Assembly: GCA_009617715.1 (NCBI GenBank)
Contig: VTFK01000036.1
Location: 806,001 to 870,000 of the forward strand
Direction: 5' to 3'
DNA from: Plectrocnemia conspersa
Taxonomy: Eukaryota > Arthropoda > Insecta > Trichoptera > Polycentropodidae
Length of the DNA stretch: 64,000 nucleotides
Shown here: positions 13,096-26,489 of the stretch, in pieces
Numbering within the stretch: the stretch's first letter is position 1
Layout: each line of letters opens with the position of its first letter
Notes under the pieces: generated by a model
Database searches by the model: none
The model's input: only the letters and a program-made list of their open reading frames with translations
Told to the model about the DNA's origin: nothing
Made by a program: the position numbers and the translations under genes

Positions 13096-14574
13096 CGTTT
13101 TCATCTGTAATAACTACAATCTTTCACCGGATCAGTTCCTTAAGTACAGCGTAAGTAATCGAGGTTTTCCGATTGGTCTGCTTGAGCTCGGTTTCTGAGC
13201 TTACGAATCAAAAATCTTGATAATATTGTTATAACATTTTTGATCATTTCTGGCAAGTATACAATAGCGTAGACATATAATATTGGATATGGATATATCG
13301 TTAGTCTATCAAATAAATTATGAGAAAATTTCAGTGATATTGATATATATTTTTTTTGTACTGTTGTGTGCTGAAATTCTGACGGTATGATTATAATTGG
13401 AAGACAGTGGTCCTAAACAAGTTCAGTGTTAAAAGTTCATACACTATTTTATTATTGCCTAGTTCATGATCATGCACAGTGCACATTTTCTCAATGTCTT
13501 GTTTATTTCTAGCAGTCTTAAACGAATGCCCTGGAGGTCAATCCGTATCAACATCGCGTATCAAAACACGCCGAATCAGCGCGAATCTTTTGTCTGCGTT
13601 CGCATCTCCCCGTCCTCGATGGCGTATTGACCTCTGCTAAGTGACAAGATTCGACTCATTTCGCCCACGATTTTTGGCAAGGATTCCCTCGGATCGTTCG
13701 TCTTCTTCGCTCCAGGGTTTTGCCCCTGCGTACGTCGCCGCTTCCGACGTTTCTACGGTCAACGAGATCGATCTGCGTGTTTAGCTGTTTGCTCGCAATC
13801 ACTCTTCTCACATTGCGACCGCTTTTCGTCAACCATTGTGCATTGTTTTTTCCGGCCGTTTTCTCTTCTTGGTCGACGGTCGTTTTTACTCTCTCTTTCT
13901 CTCCGAGTGTGGAAAATGAAATTTATTTCGGAAGCGATAGAGCGCGGAGCGCAACGAAAGCAACGCACAACGAACGGTAACCACCGACGACCGTTATAAA
14001 CTTGACAATCACTTTCTACGCGTTATATAGTCATATTATTTTCAATTTTACCGTAAGTCTAGTTTTCGGAGAGCAAAAATCCATCTATACCAGCAGCAGC
14101 ACCAGCAGCTTCGGCTCTGACCCAGTTTGTCGGCACGGTCGGGCATTAACTGTTACATCCACATATTGATTAGATCTTACCGAGTGTGTCGCGGATTCAA
14201 AAACGTACTGAAATAGTCCAAATTTGACCCCGATGCTATTGTGAATCGATCCTCCCATGAACACGTTCTCTCTATTCTCTTCTTCATTCATTTTATATCG
14301 TTACAATGTGATTGTGCTGATGCTGGAAAAGTAGATTGTATTTATATGTATTGTAAAGGTGAAAAAAATAGTCCTTTCTTTGTCGTCATCTCGAAAGTTA
14401 TTTACGTGAGATTTATATAACGAGTGACCTACTTGGTTGCGCCGTTGTCGTAACAGAGTTTCCCTAAAATTTACGGTAAAATGATTGACGCATGTGTGCG
14501 TCATCCGTAATTTAGAAAAATAACATAATTTAAAAAGTTTTTAATTATTTTTTTATATTATTTGATAGCAAATT

Positions 14575-15060
14575 TGGCCAGTCAGTAATCGTTTTTTTTA
14601 ATATTTTGATTTCATTAAATGACATCTGTCCAAATTCAACTAGGGGCAATTTCCCCCATCTGTTCCCTCCCCAAATGACGTCCCTGTTTAGAATCCACGT
14701 CAAAAGCAATAAAATCTTGCTATCGCAGTGAAAACGCTCGGTTTTCTAGTGTTCATATTAAGACACTTTATAACAATATTACGACTTACAATAAGTGAAA
14801 ATCGGATGAAAACATATCTAAACTGAATTTTGATCAATATGAGGGCTCAATAAATAATTAAAAAAAAATCCACGTCAAATGCAATAAAATCGTGCCGTCG
14901 ATTATTTAGCGTTCAAATTGGATTCGTCGTAATTGAAATGCATTTTTCTGTCCAAATTCAAGGGAGGGTAAGGTCATAGTATTTTTCTGTCCAAATTCAA
15001 GGGAGGGTAAGGTCCCCACCCACCTCCCTCCCCCTTTCCCAAATGGTGATTTTGAAAGTT
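14575..15060. repeat. Dispersed repeat family D with internal 39 bp tandem duplication
   Basis: It begins with CCAGTCAGTAATCG and contains the block CTGTCCAAATTCAAGGGAGG. The 34-base unit at 14942-14975 is repeated exactly at 14981-15014 (period 39). The same blocks recur at 40430-40545 (GGCCAGTCAGTAGTAG, then GGCCAAATTCAAGGGAGGG), and a related inverted block lies near 43950-44000. It is therefore a mobile repeat rather than host sequence. The apparent ORF over it is an artefact. Confidence 0.55.
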
Positions 15061-15149
15061 TTGAACATATAATTATGCCTGAGGCAATGATCCTGCCTGA
15101 CACATCTAAATAAAAAAATGTTTTTAAACTCCCATTGCTCAAGGTTTAT

Positions 15150-15870
15150 ATTAACAAGTCAGAATACATACATCGGACAGAATATAAGCGGACAGAATAA
15201 ATATTTTAATTTATATTAATTGGTCTGAATTTATATTAAAAGGTTAGAATTTAAATTGGACTAGTCAGAACTGATATTAAATGGTAATAATTGTTTTGAC
15301 AGATGGTCAGAATCTTTTTTTCAGTCGTTACAGTTCATTGCTCAGTACATAATTATATTATATGATCAGCATTTTAACGTTAAGGTCAGTTTTATGTTGA
15401 CAGATGGTCAGCATAATGGTCATTGTCAAGTTGTTTTAGGGTCAACTTGCTTGATTGGTCTCGCTACATTGTCAGATGTCAACACAACAAGCCAAGCGTG
15501 CTCTCCGCTCTGTCGTTATTCCCACTTCGTTCGTCGCTCTAATTATCTTTACGTCATGCATATATTTTAATAGATTTGTTGGGTTATTCATGGGGTGTTC
15601 AATATTCTGACCATCGCTTATCACATCTAATCTGTTAAACAGTTTTGCTGCGAGCGAAATATTTTATAAGATATTTCTTAAATAAATAATTTATTGCTCA
15701 TTTATATTTACAAATGTTATAATATTTTTTTAATTCACATGATAATTATGACCATTATTTTAGTTCTGATCGTATGCTATTTTTATTCTAACCATTTGAT
15801 ATTTATTCTGATTTTTATTATAAGCCTAAAATTGATTTTAATTCTGACCATTTAATTTGTCGCCAAAAAT
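15150..15870 (-). mobile_element. GTCAGAAT-array element, copy 1
   Basis: The unit is the reverse complement of the element at 34328-35280. The shared terminus reads GACAAATTAAATGGTCAGAA on the minus strand (about 15850-15870) and GCAAATTAAATGGTCAGAAT at 34333. The shared core around 15480-15600 contains AACACAACAAGCCAAGCGTG. GGTCAGAAT-like 9-mers (for example 15158, 15176, 15189, 15305) cluster in the left part, and the inverse ATTCTGACC in the right part (15604 and 15740-15855). There is no ORF. This looks like a non-autonomous element with subterminal repeat arrays. Confidence 0.6.
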
Positions 15871-18484
15871 AAATAAAGCTTATGTGACAGGATTGAGTGA
15901 TAATTAAGTAGTTTATGTCGCAATCTTACGAACTACCAATATGTGGACATTAGCAATCATCATGGACTTTAAATTTAAATTTCTGCCTTGTAATTGGATG
16001 TTTGCTGGAAGGGATGCGCTGGTACGTGTAAGGACACAGGAGTATTGGTTTGTCTAGATTATTATCTTATCACACCTTTATTTTTTTAAGCATAAAAATA
16101 TCTTCTGCAAACTGATAAAAACGATTTTGTCACAGTTTTGCTGTAAATTTAAATGTGGATTTTTTTAAATCGGATTAACGATTTGTTATTTTATTTCATC
16201 TTCTACTTATAAACGTTTTTTTAGGTTTTTAATAGCTGCCATTTTGAAACACAATAGATCAGGTTCACTACAAACTTAACCGATATATTTATAAGAGATA
16301 TGTTTAGAACATATTAATATGATGTCCCACAAAAATAATGTAAAAACTTTTTTTATAAAATTTTATTTCTATTTTAAGACACTAAAAAAATATGACAGAT
16401 CAGACTAGCTATGGATCTTATTTACTAAGGAGCTATTTACAAAATCTATTTTTAGCTTAAGTTCATTATCGCGTCCTCGAAAAGCTATTTATATGACCAA
16501 AAAATGTATATTTCCTAAGAAATTACTTGTTTTAAATAAATATGTAATAATAACACAAAATTCCTGTGATTGCTAATAACTAAACTGAATTAAAACTAAT
16601 AATTTTAAAATAAAAAATATAATAAAGGTCGAACTTTTACCAGTCCATTTATTTATAAAAATCGCCAGACATTTTAGATTCATAAGTCCACAAACTTATT
16701 ATCGATGTTCGCAGGAGACATTTTTGTGTTTTAAAAACTAATTAAGATAACAATCTCAATAACCGTACTTTGAGCACAGTAAACCAATACTGTTCCTTCA
16801 TCATAAATGAATATACTTATTATTCAGTCAAGTATACTTCGGTATTGAAATGTTAGCTGGAATAAAAGTACATTAGGTATATCTGTATTATAAATAACAT
16901 CGATTGTATGATATAATATAATACAATACATTAATTCGTATATTTTCTTATTTTTAATCTGATTCTCAGTAACTGATATTCTATTTCATTAGTGACATGT
17001 CACACCATTTGCGTGCCTTTGTGTCCATCGTCCCTGGATCTTGTCGCCTGGAAGCCTTCCCCCTGCAGAGGGTTAGGATCACATATCCACAACGCCTATA
17101 ACCAATAAACGCACACCACGACAGCACCATAAACGAGATCTTAATCTTCACACAACAAACAAGCTTATAATATGATACATATCTATAAATAATTCTCAAT
17201 TAACGTTAAATTATATTCGTGGAACGTCTAATTTAACACGGCTCCAGGGATACGGCTAAATTTAAACTAGATAAGTGTCGATTTTGACGTAGTACATGAG
17301 AAAGTCGACCGGTCGAGTTTTCATATCTGCTTGCACTTGATATCACCTGTTCGTCTATACGTACATATGTATAGTAATATAATAGGGAGGAGGGTATCAG
17401 CTGCTTTCGAACCGGTATCTAATAAAATGATTTAGGGTCTTCGCTCGCTATAAATTTAGTCGATGCGAAAGCTTTGAGTGTGAGAGAGAGGGAGAAAGCG
17501 TATGCATATTGGATGGATATAAGTTAAACATCAAAGCGTATCTTTCTACGAGTATGTATCAAAAGCTTAAAAGCGGATAATAGTCGGTAAATGGTGGATT
17601 TGGTTGCAAAACGATAACGTTCGCCCACATGTTGCATGGCATAATGTACATAGGATAAATTATGACTTGGGCTGGGAAGCAATCGAGCATCCCGCATATC
17701 CACTCACAAGTTATTGCACACTACTTTGTTTTATCAATTTAGATGCCAGTTGATAGATGCGACTATGTAATATATTTAATGTGTATGTTTACATTTGGTT
17801 CCTATATATTAAAAACTGATTACATGTATCGTGACGCTCTGGCGTAATAGTCTATTATCGAATTGATATTACTTTTTAATTTTCCTGGTATCGAAAATGA
17901 TACGAGTCGTATATTAATATCGTACATTTCATGATATGATGATATGAGGAGCATCTCTATACCATATTTGCGTTAACACAGTCAGTTCGAGAGCTATCCA
18001 CTTCATAATCGTCGCTTCCGCTTCCGGACGCGCATAACTTAAAATTTAACATTCTCCGTTCAATTATTTACTCTGTAAATCGTATCGCTTTGTATGAACG
18101 GTGTATATACACGTAAACAAAGGAAATATATTTAATTATAATAATAAAAATTAAAATTAAATTTGCTCCGATTAATTTTCAAACCGTATTGCATTCTGTT
18201 GTTTCGGCCAATGAAAAATAAACATTCAAATATAAAACAAGATGGCCGACAGTAACGTGACAACAGTTTCAAATAATTATTATTTATAAACAAAATTTTG
18301 CTACGCGACAATAATTTTCATTAATTCGTTATGTGCGTTGTTCAATTTGACTGAATATAAATAATCGGATTGAAAATTAACTAGGTGTGTTATAACTATG
18401 AAAATTAAATATATACACAATGTGTTGAGGATTAGAAGAACACATTAATTAAATTAGATAAACAATCATAAAACAAACTTCGTG

Positions 18485-18534
18485 ATGAAATCTTCAAATT
18501 TTGAATTACCGGCGACGGGCTCCGAGGCCGAAAA
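18485..18534 (+). CDS. Putative first coding exon, copy 1 (unknown gene)
   Basis: The ATG at 18485 follows an in-frame TAA at 18467-18469 with no intervening acceptor. It opens MKSSNFELPATGSEAE and runs to the strong donor AA|GTGAGT, so the exon ends at 18534 with two bases of a split codon. I do not recognise the protein and cannot place the next exon. It lies in the UBE2R intron on the same strand but cannot belong to the canonical E2 reading, which is already past its N-terminus. It could be the start of a nested gene, an alternative first exon, or a repeat-derived chance ORF. Confidence 0.4.
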
Positions 18535-18635
18535 GTGAGTTTTTCTTTTTATAATACATGAACATTATCATTGATTCCATTTAATGCAGAATACATTGAT
18601 TAAATTAGATAAAAAATCATCAAACAATCTTCGTA

Positions 18636-18685
18636 ATGAAATCTTCAAATTTTGAATTCCCAGCGACGGGCTCCGAGGCCGAAAA
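18636..18685 (+). CDS. Putative first coding exon, copy 2 (unknown gene)
   Basis: This is the tandem partner of 18485-18534, 151 bp downstream. It encodes MKSSNFEFPATGSEAE with the same AA|GTGAGT donor and a TAG in frame upstream (18606-18608). In the coding segment one substitution changes Leu to Phe and another is silent in Pro. The two would be interchangeable first exons giving nearly the same N-terminus. Confidence 0.4.
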
Positions 18686-19639
18686 GTGAGTTTTTCCTTC
18701 TATATTACATAAACATTATCATTGCTTCCGATTTAATGCACATACACGTTAGATTTGACTGAACGTTTAAAACATACCTAGGTACGTTTTAAACATGAAC
18801 ATGTAAAATCGATCAAACCGTATAAATGCTAATAAAACATATTTTTTATCTATTGATATTTGGGGATACTATCTTTTACGGCGGTTGCGTGACAATGATT
18901 ATTTAGCTGAAGATGCTTGGTTACAGCAAAATAAATTAAAACCATTATTGCAGCAAAAAAAATCACCTAGATCATTCCGTTCCGAGTGACGACTCACAAT
19001 ATACATATGTGTAGTTTCTTGGATGTTATCTAATAGACGCCATTTTACAATGATTATAAATATGTGATTTCATAGCTGGAATAATTGATAACCAAAATAT
19101 CTAACAGAGGCTTATTTTTAATTCCGATGTGGCAAAATATGTACGTATACGTCATGGTTTTTCATAAATTTTTGTTCTGTGCCATCATTCCTCTTTAGGA
19201 ATAGCCAAATTCAAACTTATGTAATATGTTCTTTATAAAAGAATAATACTTGCTGACAGTGACTTCAACATGAGAAGATTCACTCTTTGTTTATGTATAC
19301 TAATTCTACGTTGTAGTCATATAGGTCATCAAATTGTTCCATCATTGCTTCTGAAAAATAATTAAAAACAATAAGACGATTCCGAGCTTCGTTTTCCAGA
19401 ATAACATTTCATAGGGGTCTATCCTCAGTCTCTTTCTAGAATGTAAACCATATAGAAATATTGAGAAAACTCAACTCCAAACTTATTTTATTTATTGTGT
19501 ACCTATATATGCTCATCAATGATGAGTCATCAGCTATTGTGGTTAAGTTTCCGCTTACTCCTTTTTTAATATTATCTTCACAATATGGATAAGATAGCAC
19601 GTGAATTGTGACATAGCGTTAATCTAATGACGTGACCGG

Positions 19640-20350
19640 GTCGCCGACCCGTTTCTTACATTATGCTCAGCACATCCCGTTCTTTCTGTACGCAACAAAC
19701 ACAAACCTGCCGACAGTCGTCGCGTAACTTTTTTTTCAGAACGTAGAGTACCGTTCGTTTCTTCGAGAGTTCGAAGACTTTATTCCGCGTGCGCGCGCAC
19801 AAACACCACCACTGTACGCTACGCTACACCTACCAGCTCATGTCCAATTTTGACCTTAACAGCGCGTATCCGTTTTGTAGCAGCCAACTGCGTACAAAAG
19901 GATTCCGTGCGAGGAGGAGTATGTGCTTGTTTTTGTTGCGTCGCCCAGCTGGTCGGTTGGCTGGTCGTTCAGGTAGTCCACCTGTGAGAAAACCGGGGTC
20001 ATCGCCTGGGTTCCCGGATGCTCTTTGATGGAGAACACCAAACCCACCACCGTGCAGAAGGGGGACTTTTTTCGGAGATTCTCGAGCGCACTGCCACGGT
20101 GCTGCTGGTGGCGGTGGTATCGATTTCGTAAACTTGGCGCAACCGGAGGTGTGTGTGTATGGCACAGCTTTCGGTTACGCCACAATTTTCACCTTGATAG
20201 ATTTCAGCCGCTTGCGTCACTGCTCCACGGCGTCAAGTTTCATAATTTTCAAGTTTTCATCCGATTCAAATTGTATTTGTGTTTTGCGCAACTGTGGACG
20301 ATTAATTGTTGAGCCACTTCGTTAGGCGTGTTGTGTGTAGCGGGATTGTT
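19640..20350. other. GC-richer island without recognisable gene
   Basis: Composition rises sharply relative to the flanks. Several short ORFs overlap in conflicting frames on both strands, and none resembles a known family. A pyrimidine tract followed by CAG at about 19729-19738 could be a splice acceptor, but the frame that follows closes after about 36 codons. A promoter, a 5' UTR exon or a non-coding RNA exon are all possible. Confidence 0.3.
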
Positions 20351-22858
20351 TAAAGCGCACAATGAAAGCTAATTGGAGGATTACTGACCGTAGGTACTGC
20401 TCGTTCGATTATCCTCGTTAGCATCGCTGCTATTTATAATGCATTTGAGATTAGCCCGTGGCCCAATTTGCTGTTTCAGTTTGTTTAATAGCTTAATTTG
20501 GATAAATATAACATCTTTTAGATCTACGGATATTTGGAATGTAGAGATTAAGGACTAATAGTTTCATTACTCTAATATTAACACCAGTTTACAAGACAAA
20601 GGTCTTTGAAATAACCCTGACAATTCCTTACTCCGTTTGAATTTGAGGTACCAGTGTTTTTAAAAACATGCTTTTACGCCTTTGAAAACATTTGTGAATA
20701 GAATGTTTATCGGCCTTGTCTACTATGACTGAAATTCGCAGAAATCGTTCGTTGAACGAAATGAAATGTTGCAAAGGCTCACCTTTTATTATCATTTAAC
20801 GCTTATCTCAAAACAGAAGTGTGCGTCGCACTTCTTGTGAAGTTTGTGTAGCGTTTCTGTATTTGTTGTTATTTCTAGCTATTTAATTTACATGCAAATC
20901 AGCACAAAACAAACGCTGATACGGATCCGATTCCAAACATTATTTGCAATTGTTTATACAATATTTCAATAAATATACTATGTATTAAAATAATTCAAAT
21001 TGTTCCATATTCTTTTCTGAATTAATTCAATTGCATCTGATTTTAATCCTGGTGATTTGAAAAAGCTGAAATAATCTCCTTGATAAAAAAATATGTACCA
21101 TCACTGTGTTATGCATATTATATGTAATTCTAAAAGTAACGGTTGTGAAAGTAATTAATGATTAATTAAAATAATTGTTATTAACCAATAATTAGTTTTT
21201 ATTTAAATAATATTACATGGGCAAATTAATTGATTTTTTGTACTAATTGGTTAAATTAATTAATATCGGTTTTTAACCGAGAAAAAAATTACGAATATAT
21301 TCCAATATTCGAATAGTTGAAAATACGAATAATTGAGAACTGCGATGTTTCATCTACTCACATCTGCTGTCGTAAATATTTACTATTTAGAGCAGTAATC
21401 TACTTTACCATTTCAATACAGTTGACAGATTTTTAAACTAAAGCAAAGTCGAGTAACGCACATCTGGTTATATTATATTACATTTGTATAAGTAGGTTTT
21501 AAATCCATCTTCCAAAGCTACCCGAATCTCACGTTTCAAATTATTTGACAGTAAAAAGTATATAAATTTGATCTTTTCGAAAAAAATTCACGCGATTAAA
21601 ATTTCGGTTCTTAACCCTTAATTAATTTATACGCAATTTGTTAGTATATACCTGGGAGTGAGTTAATTTTATGTATTTTTCCATATTTATTTCTGTTGTT
21701 ATTTATTTATCATTATTTTATATTGCATTTTTAGTAAATCATACAAAAAAAATCAGTAGTTCTCAACGAATTGCCTTGTTTTATTTTACTACTTTTTTGT
21801 TTGAGTATTTAATAACACTTTTCAATTATTCAATTTCGTTATTTTATTTTATATATTTTTTATATATTATTCGCCCTTTGTGATTTTTTTTATTATAGTG
21901 TCAATTCAGAGGATCTCAATATTTATTATAAAATATTTTTTATTATGTTAATTTATTTATATTATTATTTACTATAAAAATCATTTAAAAAAATATATAA
22001 TTATTAATGGTATCTCAAAAATTGACGAATTTATGGTCGATTCTGAATCGGATGATTCAATGAAGGAAAAATACATTGATTTAATGATTGTTTAATTAGT
22101 TTTCCGTGTTATCACGACTATCACGATCCGCATACAAAGTGTTAAACAGAAAGAAGTGAATGTTATGTTGAGAATTATCCAGAATTTTACAAAATGACTG
22201 CGCGCGTTGGGTGCTAAAAAAAACAGGTGCGACCGTCTATTTCTCGTTCTTAGGCGCACTAATTGCACTCATTTCCACAATTAATATAATATGAATTAAA
22301 GGGTGTTCTTCAGTCATTTTTAAATGTAAGTAAAAAAATACCATTTGTAGGTACTTAAATTTATATATAAAAAACTTTTGGTGGTGAAAAAATAGTACTT
22401 TTCGTTGATGTATAAAAATAAAATATGCTATACTTATTATATTTATTTTAACATACGGATGTTTGTATTTTAAACTGCGGTCCGTACCTCACCCGGCATT
22501 GCTCGGGTTTGAGATTTAACGCAAATAAACCTTTGATTAGTTCAGGAAAGCTATTCTTGTTATATCTACATATGTACAATTATATATTGAAAAGCCTCAG
22601 AAAGAGTAGACAAATATAACCGTACTCAACGTCGGAACGATTTATTTTTTCAAGCTTTGCAACTGTTTATATTAAGTTTGTGTATTAAACTGTAAATAAT
22701 GAGGGAATCGAAATAAAATACGTTCAAATTAGAGTGGGGTGTTGTGGACTATTTTATCCTCGTGGTCCTAGAGCATAACTGAGCGTTGTCATTTAATCAA
22801 TATCAGTGTGGCGATGTTTTAAGGAGGGCCCTAAAGAGCAGCTGTGCAAAAATGTGTT

Positions 22859-24083
22859 TACAGTCAGTTCTCGAATTACGACGGGGTTCCGTTCCACCAC
22901 CTTGGTCGTAACTCGAAAAGGTCGTAAGTCGAAAATCATACAAAAATAATTAAAAACAGTGCATACATGCGAAATACAAAAACCACTTTTATTGCTGACT
23001 TCAAGTTGTTAACTAAATACTTTTTAGCAAATATCTACATAAATAATTTATTTATAAGAATTGATCTAGAGTATTTTTATCATCTGCACTACTGATATCC
23101 ATTGTTAATTCTTGAGATTTTTCAGCGAGTGCAGTGATAGTGCTTGTTTTTCTTAAAAAACGTCCAGGTTTGTTTGTACAGTTTGTTGTTTCTTTTCACT
23201 ATAAATTTCATAATAACACGCAAGTGCTTGCTGAATAAGGCCGTGTACCCTCGAAGATCTATCGATGTCTTTGTCCATATTTTCAATTTTTTTTATAGCA
23301 TCATTGATTTGGCTAAAAGCTGCAGCCATGTCTTTTAACACAAATTTTTTTGGTGGTTCTTCGAGTTCATCTAATTCTTTTAGCTCCATTACATTTTTTT
23401 TTTTTCTGCAACTCGTTGTTCCTCAATCTATTAATGTTTCAATCAAATCTTGGTTTGTGAGTTCCTCAACATCATTTTCCAAAAGATGAATTACATCTTC
23501 ATTATCAACTTTTGAGCATATTTTACAGTAATATTTGCTATCTCATCTATTTCCCCTTCTTTATTAAAATACATATTGTCATTATATCTTTTTAAGAGTT
23601 TGTTCCATATGCCGTTCATACAATTCGTCGTTACTTTGGACCATCCTTTTGAGACATTGTTTATTGCATGAAATATGTTGTAATTTTTCCAAAATTCTCT
23701 CAATGTCTGATGTTTGTCTGTTCCTGCAATTGCTTGGGCAAAAGTGATTCTTAAATAATGGGCTTTGAAGTTAGCAATACCCCCTTGATCCATCGGCTGT
23801 AGAATGCTGGTGGTGTTTGGAGGTAAATAAACCACTTTTATATTTGGATGTGATTCCCCTAAGTGTGGAAGATGGCCTGGAGCATTGTCAAGAATCAATA
23901 AAATTTTAAAGGCTATGTCGTTTTCACCACAGTTCTTCTTTACTTCTGGAATGAAACAGTTATCAAACTAGTCTTGAAATTAAGTATATGACATAAAAAA
24001 AAAATTTTTTTACAACTTTTTTTTTCGTCGTAACTCCGAATGGTCCTAAGTCGAGGTGGTCGTAGCTCGAGAACTGCTTTGTA
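22859..24083 (-). mobile_element. Tigger (pogo-superfamily) DNA transposon, internally deleted
   Basis: TA dinucleotides at 22859-22860 and 24082-24083 bound a 1221 bp unit. The left end has CAGTTCTCGAATTACGAC (from 22865). The right end read inwards has CAGTTCTCGAGCTACGAC (ending at 24076). This fits the CAG-starting TIRs of Tigger elements. It encloses a minus-strand TIGD1-like transposase relic (23150-23985). The unit is about half the length of an intact Tigger, since the N-terminal DNA-binding half is missing. Confidence 0.8.
23150..23985 (-). pseudogene. TIGD1/Tigger-like DDE transposase remnant
   Basis: The minus strand encodes the second half of the DDE_1 catalytic core. Conserved pieces are CFIPEVKKNCGENDIAFKIL (about 23900-23960), LDNAPGHLP with a catalytic Asp, and LPPNTTSILQPMDQG with the next. 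After a frame change, the C-terminal tail KKFVLKDMAAAF and QQALACYYEIYSEKK (23160-23350) matches the end of TIGD1-type proteins. Frameshifts, stops (one near 23960) and absence of the CENP-B-like N-terminal DNA-binding domain make it non-functional. Confidence 0.85.
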
Positions 24084-26489
24084 TATACATGATTTAAAAT
24101 ATTATTAAAATGTCTATTAACAGTACTAAAACCTATTCGTTTATCAACATATACATTTGCAAATTTGAATGGGCTATAGGATCTAACAAGGAAATACCTA
24201 ATAGATTTTTAATGTTTCACTACAATACATACATAATAGTACTAAAAACTATACATACTTTTGAGCTGACTATTATATTCGGAGTCTTAAGTGAATTTTG
24301 TAACTATTGGCATTCGACGGAATATCGATCCTAAGGTGTAGCTATATAAAAAAATGTACGTAGACAAATTATTCTAATGCTTTATAATAATGCAGTAGTA
24401 CAAGAAAATTATATATGTATATTTGTAGGGGGTCATAGAATTTTTGTAATGTGTCACTTTGAAAATTCATCAATGGTGCTATAATTGCCGGTGATTCACA
24501 CAATTTTCGCGTTAGTTTGCATCGCTGTGGTAAGTATTAATGTGACTAATGTTACCAAAGTATTGCCAATCTGTTAAATTGTGTATTTAAACATATACAT
24601 ATACTAGTTAACTGCCTGAATCATTTCACCGAAATTATATTGGACGATAATCTGAAACATTAGGTTCGATTCCCGCGATATAATATATAATAAAACTAGT
24701 GAAATTGAATTAAAACATGCAATTCAACATAATACAATACCTACTAGTAGATTTTGATTGTTACCCAGCTGAAATATTTATAATATTAATATATAAAAAA
24801 TATAATATGCATGTATTTAGATGGGTAGCGGAATACGAATTTTGTAATAATCTTATAGGGTCTAAAAGCAATATGTATATTATGTATGTATAGAGAGATG
24901 GTTTTATTTACTAATAATTTTATTCTTGTATATATCGATTATCGATTTACAGTTTTATACACGTGCATAATGTAATTAAATGATAAGCGTGCCTAAGTAA
25001 TTATTATATTCAATTAAAGATATGGTTTCAAACATTGTAATGGTTCTGTTTTTATTGTGCTCAATGCAGTCGTCGTAGTCTTTCAAGATCTTTGTTCCAA
25101 AATATAAACGGATACTCGTATTTTGATATTAACATAAAGTTTTCAAAACGTCGAAAGCCCACAAATCTGCCGAAAACTTGCCAGCTTTGTCGGATTCCGT
25201 TATTGGTTTTCCTCGCTGAAACCTCTGATTTATTAATCGCTCAGACCTACCAGACCCAAAGTCTCGCTCGCAAACCTCTACGTATAGCTATACCAACTGA
25301 CCCTTGGTTGCCGGGTCCTGTGACAGGTAACCAACCGGTCTCCGTGTAGATTATATAGTAACTGTTCGGCCTAACCGACCGGTCTCTGCTTCTCATGAGA
25401 GCCTGATACATCGTCCTGCGTTATCGGCCCCCACCTTGTTTTCGAGTCCTTTTCTCTTTTTTGCCGCAAGGGTCCAAGGACCGCCAGCTTATCGGCTGCC
25501 ATCATCTTTCTCCGCCAAACTGACATATTTTAAACCTCATCTTTGTAGCGCTTGTGTATTTTCCACACTAGTGTTTTATTCATTGATTATTCTAAGAAAA
25601 AATAGCGGTTATAAATTACTGATTAAAAACGTCGTAATTGTTTCGTAAAAATGCGATATGTGTGCGCTGTTTCTCATTTATTGTATTGTTATGTAAACAG
25701 GAAATTATATCTTTCGTGATACAATAATTGCAAATGCTTGTAATCGAATAAAGAGTTAACTGAGGCAATAAAGTTGCGGTGAAGTTCATTATATGAATAC
25801 ACAATAGAAATCCTAAGATTCAAAATGTTGAATTTAATTAATCACTATTTAATTGATGTATGTGACTGAAGTGTGCAAAAGCACACTTTACAATAATGAA
25901 TAGACTATGCAAAATGTCTCACTGAAAGGCTTTGTTATACATATGTATATAATATGTTTTTGTGAATGGTGAAATATGCAGTTTTATTGCACTATTATAT
26001 AACAGGCGGTCGTAATCAAATCCTCAGAGTAAAACTTGTGAGTCTCTCTGGTCTTTGATTTCTACTGGTCAAATGATTCAAGTGTCCTTTATACGTTTAT
26101 TATTTGTAGCTTAGATAAATGTGGAAAAACGTTGAACCCCGAATATTTATTATGAGTGTCCCGAGTGGCTCTTTATAAGTGAAACCATTGTGATCGCTTC
26201 CTGAATATCTCGAAATTAAATTTATGTCAGTTTAAGCATATTTAAGCACATAAAACATTATCATTGTGCATCTTACGCAATTATCTACACTAGTATCGTA
26301 CCCGTTTAAAAAAAAATTAACATAAAGTATAATTTATTTGGAATACGTTATTAAATTTAATAAATATCAATCTAATCTTAAATACTTATGGAGTGTTTGA
26401 AGAAGTTGTAATTAATATAAAAAAAGTCCAGAATATAAAATTTGTAGTATGTATCTCTCACTTTCTATCTTCATAGGTTATTTTATTTA

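Larger units (their letters stand above)
18443..18745 (+). repeat. Tandem duplication (period 151 bp) containing a start-exon-like unit
   Basis: Two copies, about 18443-18594 and 18595-18745, lie head to tail. Each carries ATTAAATTAGATAAA, then an ATG and a 50-base segment ending at a good 5' splice site. Non-coding flanks have drifted (for example CATAAAACAAACTT against CATCAAACAATCTT), while the 50-base segment differs at only a few positions. Confidence 0.8.
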
